64,000 nt of DNA from Streptomyces sp. SKN60 (GTDB lineage: Bacteria > Actinomycetota > Actinomycetes > Streptomycetales > Streptomycetaceae), in assembly GCF_026236535.1 (NCBI RefSeq), contig NZ_JAHTMW010000029.1, positions 28,669 through 92,668 of the forward strand, in the 5' to 3' direction. Below, in pieces: positions 60,784-64,000 of the stretch; position 1 is the stretch's first letter; each line of letters starts with the position of its first letter. The notes under the pieces are model-generated. The model saw only the letters and a program-made list of their open reading frames with translations. It searched no databases and was not told the DNA's origin. The position numbers were made by a program, and so were the translations under genes.

Positions 60784-63700
60784 GTGACCGCGCCGCCCCG
60801 ATATCTCAGCCCCTTCGTGCGCACGCGCACGCGGCTGTCCCTGACCCTCGGCCTCGTCCTGGCCGCCCTGACCGCTGCCCTGTTGCCCTGGTGGCAGCCC
60901 TCCACCCCGCCCCCGACCACCGGTTCCGGGGCGGTGGACGCCAAGCAGGCGTCGACCGGCCCGAAGGACGAGGCCACCGCGGTGGCCGAGGCCGCTCGCA
61001 CCGGCAAGAAGGTACTCGTCGAAACGGCCACCACGGCCACGGCGCTGACCTGGGCCCTGCCCAGCGGTCAGCTCCGCACCCAGACGCACGCGCTGCCCCA
61101 GCGGGCGAAGAACGCCGAGGGCCACTGGGCCCCGATCGACAACACGCTGAAGCGTTCCGCAAAGGCGCCCCGCGGACTGGGCATCGCACCGGCGAACGGT
61201 GCCGTGCCCGTACGGTTCGCCAGCGGCAGCGCCGACGCCTCGCGCGCCAACCGCTCGTACGTCCGCGCCCCGCAGCCCGGTGAGACGGTCCTGGCCGAGG
61301 TCGAGTTCGAGGGCCACACCATCGCCTACACCTGGCCCGGTGCCCTGCCCGAGCCGGTGCTCGACGGTTCCCGCGCGCTCTACTCCGAGGTGCTGCCCGG
61401 CGTCGACCTGCTGCTGATCGCGCGCGAGGAGGGCGGCTTCGGTCAGCTCCTGATCGTCAAGACGCCCGAGGCCGCCCAGAACAAGGCCCTCGCCAAGGTC
61501 AACTACGGTCTGCGGTCCGCCACCGCCACCTTCCACAACGACCCCGAGCACGGCCGTGTCCAGGTCCTGGACAAGGCCGGCAAGGAGATCGCCGCCGTCC
61601 CGACGCCCTTCGCCTGGGACTCGAACGGCCGCGACACCGAGCTCCCCGCCGGCACCGCGCAGCGCACCTCCACCGGCACCCCGGCGGACGTCCTGAAGCT
61701 GTCCGGCCTGTCCGGTGTCGAGCCGGGCACCAAGTCCGCCCAGCTGCCCGTCGCCCTGGAGGGCGACCGCACCGGCGCCGCCCGCATCGAGCTGGACGTG
61801 GCCGGCACGGGCATGCTGTCCGGGACCGGCGTGAAGTACCCCGTCTTCGTCGACCCGACGATCAACCCCGGCACCGCCGCCTGGGCGCTCGTGGTCAAGA
61901 ACTACCCCAACTCCAACTACATCAACGGCACCAACTACAGCGGTGGCACGTCGGAGGCCCGGGTCGGCCACGAGAACGACACCGGCATCACCGCCCGGTC
62001 GTTCTGGCGCATGGGCTTCTCCAGCTCCATCAAGGGTGCGACGATCACCCGCGCCGTCTACAAGGTGAACAACACCCACTCGTGGTCCTGCTCCACCCGT
62101 GAGTTCCAGTTCTACCTGACCGGCTCGATCTCCTCCGGCACCACCTGGAACGCCCAGCCGTCCTGGTCGACGCTGCTGAAGCGGTGGAGCTTCGCACACG
62201 GCTACTCCTCGTCCTGCCCGGACGCCTACGAGGCCATCGACGTCAAGAGCGCCGCGCAGTCGGCCGCGAACGGCGGCTGGTCGAACATCACCTTCGGCCT
62301 GCGCGCCACCACGGAGACGGACTCGTACACCTGGCGCAAGTTCAGCGCCACGTCCGCCGTCCTGGAGGTCGACTACAACCGCCCGCCGACCGAGCCCACC
62401 GACGGTGAGATCAACGGCATCGACTGCGTCGTCAGCGCCACCGGCCCGGGCCAGACCATGGGCAAGACCAACCTGGTCCTGAAGGCCAAGGCCACCGACC
62501 CCGACGGCAACCTCCTGGGCCTGCGCTTCAAGTTCTGGAAGTCCGGCGACGCCGTCCCGGCCGGCACCCTGGTCACCAACCTGTCCAGCGGCTGGGCGTC
62601 GACGACGATCGCGTCGACCTCCCTGGTGGACAAGGCCACCTACTTCTGGGCCGTGCGCGCCGAGGACTCCGGCGGTCTCTCCTCCAGCTACTTCCCGGCG
62701 AACACCGCCGACAACTGCGCCGTCACCATCGACGGATCCGCTCCGCCGCCGCCGGCCGTGACGAGCCCGGAGTTCAAGCGGGCCACCTCCGACGGCGCCA
62801 CCTGGGCCACCGTCAAGTTCGGCTCCACCGGCACCATGACGTTCACCTCCACCGGCGCGGCCAAGTTCCGCTACGGCTGGGAGGGCGTCAACTACGTCGA
62901 CGTCCCCGCCACCAACGGCACGCTCACCGTCACGGGTCTCAAGCCGCTGCACGCCGGCCCGAACTGGATGCACGTCTTCGCCCTGGACTCCGTCGGCAAC
63001 GTCAGTGCCCGCACCGACTACGCCACCTATGTCCCGCCGCGCGACACTGCGGACGGCCCCATGGACGTGGGCGGTGACGGCGTCCCGGACCTGATGATCA
63101 TCGACGCCAACGGCAACTTCTTCTCCTACCCGGGCACCCCGGGCGGTGAGCTGTACGCCGGCCTCACCGGCTCGTACACCATCGGCGCCGACGGCAAGCC
63201 GGTCCTCGCGCCGAAGACCCCGTGGTGGAACGGCACCAAGGCGGCGCTGATCTCCCACTACCAGGACGTCTACCCCGGCGACGGCTCCACCGACCTGTTC
63301 GCGGTGGACCCCGACGGCACGTTCTACCTGTACCCGGGTGACGGTTACGGCACCTTCAACGTGGACCAGCGGCTGAAGATCCGCCTCCCGTCGAACGCCC
63401 CCGCGCCGTCGACCTGGCTGCAGATGAAGGCCATCGGCGACATCACCGGCGACAAGCTGCCCGACCTCACCCTGCGCACCGCGAGCGGCGGGTTCTGGGT
63501 GCTCTCCGGCTACACCGGCGCCTCCTTCCAGAGCGCGACGCTGATGAACTCGGACGCCTGGGCGCGCCGTGACATCGTCAACCTCGCGGACATGAACAAG
63601 GACGGCACGCCCGACCTGCTCTGGCGCAACCTGGACGCCGGCAGCATGTACGTCCGTCACGGCAAGCCGGGCTCCGTGGCGGGCAGCGTCGACCTCAACT

Positions 63701-63942
63701 CCCTGATGCTCGCGGCCAACTCGCTCAACGGCGACGTGGCCTTCGGCACCAGCTGGACCGAGGCCAACGTGTCCACGGCGATCGGCATCCCGGACGTGAA
63801 CGGCGACGGTGTCCCGGACATCTGGGCCCGGTTCGCGTCCGACGGCCACATCTCCCTGTACTACCCGTCCACCACCAACACCAACGCACCGGTCAAGACG
63901 GTGCTGTCCTCGAACTGGAACGGCATCAAGTCCTTCGGCTGA
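60784..63942 (+). CDS. Secreted DNRLRE/VCBS-repeat protein
   Basis: 1,052 residues. An N-terminal signal anchor (about 17-40, LSLTLGLVLAALTAALLPW) is followed by a DNRLRE-like beta-sandwich region (about 370-540; INGTNYSGGTSEARVGHEND, ending SAVLEVDYNRPP), an Ig-like part and FG-GAP/VCBS repeats from about 750 to the end (DVGGDGVPDLMIIDANGNFF, DITGDKLPDLTLR, DMNKDGTPDLLWR, DVNGDGVPDIWAR). The repeat Asp/Asn loops suggest calcium binding. GTG at 60784 is used. It diverges from the RHS toxin; such proteins often pair with RHS genes in Streptomyces. Confidence 0.88.
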   Translation: MTAPPRYLSPFVRTRTRLSLTLGLVLAALTAALLPWWQPSTPPPTTGSGAVDAKQASTGPKDEATAVAEAARTGKKVLVETATTATALTWALPSGQLRTQTHALPQRAKNAEGHWAPIDNTLKRSAKAPRGLGIAPANGAVPVRFASGSADASRANRSYVRAPQPGETVLAEVEFEGHTIAYTWPGALPEPVLDGSRALYSEVLPGVDLLLIAREEGGFGQLLIVKTPEAAQNKALAKVNYGLRSATATFHNDPEHGRVQVLDKAGKEIAAVPTPFAWDSNGRDTELPAGTAQRTSTGTPADVLKLSGLSGVEPGTKSAQLPVALEGDRTGAARIELDVAGTGMLSGTGVKYPVFVDPTINPGTAAWALVVKNYPNSNYINGTNYSGGTSEARVGHENDTGITARSFWRMGFSSSIKGATITRAVYKVNNTHSWSCSTREFQFYLTGSISSGTTWNAQPSWSTLLKRWSFAHGYSSSCPDAYEAIDVKSAAQSAANGGWSNITFGLRATTETDSYTWRKFSATSAVLEVDYNRPPTEPTDGEINGIDCVVSATGPGQTMGKTNLVLKAKATDPDGNLLGLRFKFWKSGDAVPAGTLVTNLSSGWASTTIASTSLVDKATYFWAVRAEDSGGLSSSYFPANTADNCAVTIDGSAPPPPAVTSPEFKRATSDGATWATVKFGSTGTMTFTSTGAAKFRYGWEGVNYVDVPATNGTLTVTGLKPLHAGPNWMHVFALDSVGNVSARTDYATYVPPRDTADGPMDVGGDGVPDLMIIDANGNFFSYPGTPGGELYAGLTGSYTIGADGKPVLAPKTPWWNGTKAALISHYQDVYPGDGSTDLFAVDPDGTFYLYPGDGYGTFNVDQRLKIRLPSNAPAPSTWLQMKAIGDITGDKLPDLTLRTASGGFWVLSGYTGASFQSATLMNSDAWARRDIVNLADMNKDGTPDLLWRNLDAGSMYVRHGKPGSVAGSVDLNSLMLAANSLNGDVAFGTSWTEANVSTAIGIPDVNGDGVPDIWARFASDGHISLYYPSTTNTNAPVKTVLSSNWNGIKSFG

Positions 63943-63974
63943 TGCGTCCGCTCCCGCGCAGCAAGGGGTGAGCC

Positions 63975-64000
63975 CCCGGTGCCGGGATTCCGGCACCGGG
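63975..64000 (+). terminator. Terminator after the VCBS-repeat gene
   Basis: An 11-bp perfect stem (cccggtgccgg / ccggcaccggg) with a gatt loop, 33 nt after the stop, ending exactly at the window edge. Confidence 0.8.

Noticed and set aside
60709..63996. 1,095-codon minus-strand frame
   Set aside because: Antisense of the VCBS-repeat gene, which has a signal peptide, clear domains and a terminator.

Overview
The window is high-GC actinobacterial DNA. Gene content, gene order and the frequent GTG/TTG starts point to the genus Streptomyces. Most genes have GC-rich third positions. One stretch, about 51,490-52,260, is visibly poorer in GC.

Region 1 (1-22,300) is core chromosome, read almost entirely on the minus strand. 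It holds the F-type ATP synthase operon (atpI-B-E-F-H-A, cut inside atpA at the window edge), a WecA/MraY-like glycosylphosphotransferase, glyA, a low-molecular-weight phosphatase, the t6A gene tsaC, prmC, prfA, rpmE, an LCP-family ligase, rho, and an aspartate-family amino-acid group (lysA, hom, thrC, thrB). A catalytically empty arginyl-tRNA synthetase relative (NrtL) sits directly upstream of lysA, and tRNA-Arg(CCG) lies close by.

Region 2 (22,300-26,700) is accessory or regulatory. It holds an unrecognised 417-residue protein, a MarR regulator divergent from a rhodanese-YceI pair across two repeated operator-like sites, and a TetR regulator.

Region 3 (27,304-36,706) is the most interesting metabolic locus: seven tightly coupled plus-strand genes. 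The first four match, in enzyme type, the azomycin (2-nitroimidazole) pathway Roh: an MppP/RohP-type PLP arginine oxidase, a small RohQ-like protein, a DHDPS-fold retro-aldolase (RohR) and a haem-oxygenase-like diiron N-oxygenase (RohS). They are followed by a fused Rieske ferredoxin/PRMT-type methyltransferase, a giant six-cupredoxin multicopper oxidase and a DsbA-fold protein lacking the second active-site cysteine. This suggests an azomycin-type or N-methylated nitroimidazole/guanidine pathway.

Region 4 (36,800-51,400) holds a secreted M4 protease, an Sfp-type phosphopantetheinyl transferase, an NHEJ locus (Ku divergent from separate LigD polymerase and ligase genes), a HEAT-repeat protein and an envelope group (class F-like sortase, lipoprotein, orphan histidine kinase, FtsW/RodA and class B PBP).

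Region 5 (51,478-64,000) is a polymorphic toxin locus. A 2,674-residue secreted RHS protein carries a ricin-type lectin insert, a Hint autoprocessing domain and a C-terminal SCP1.201/DddA-like deaminase warhead (HVE...PCGFC). A probable HEAT-like immunity gene follows. A divergent secreted DNRLRE/VCBS-repeat protein shares the intergenic region. The putative immunity protein shares its N-terminal pattern with the HEAT protein of region 4.
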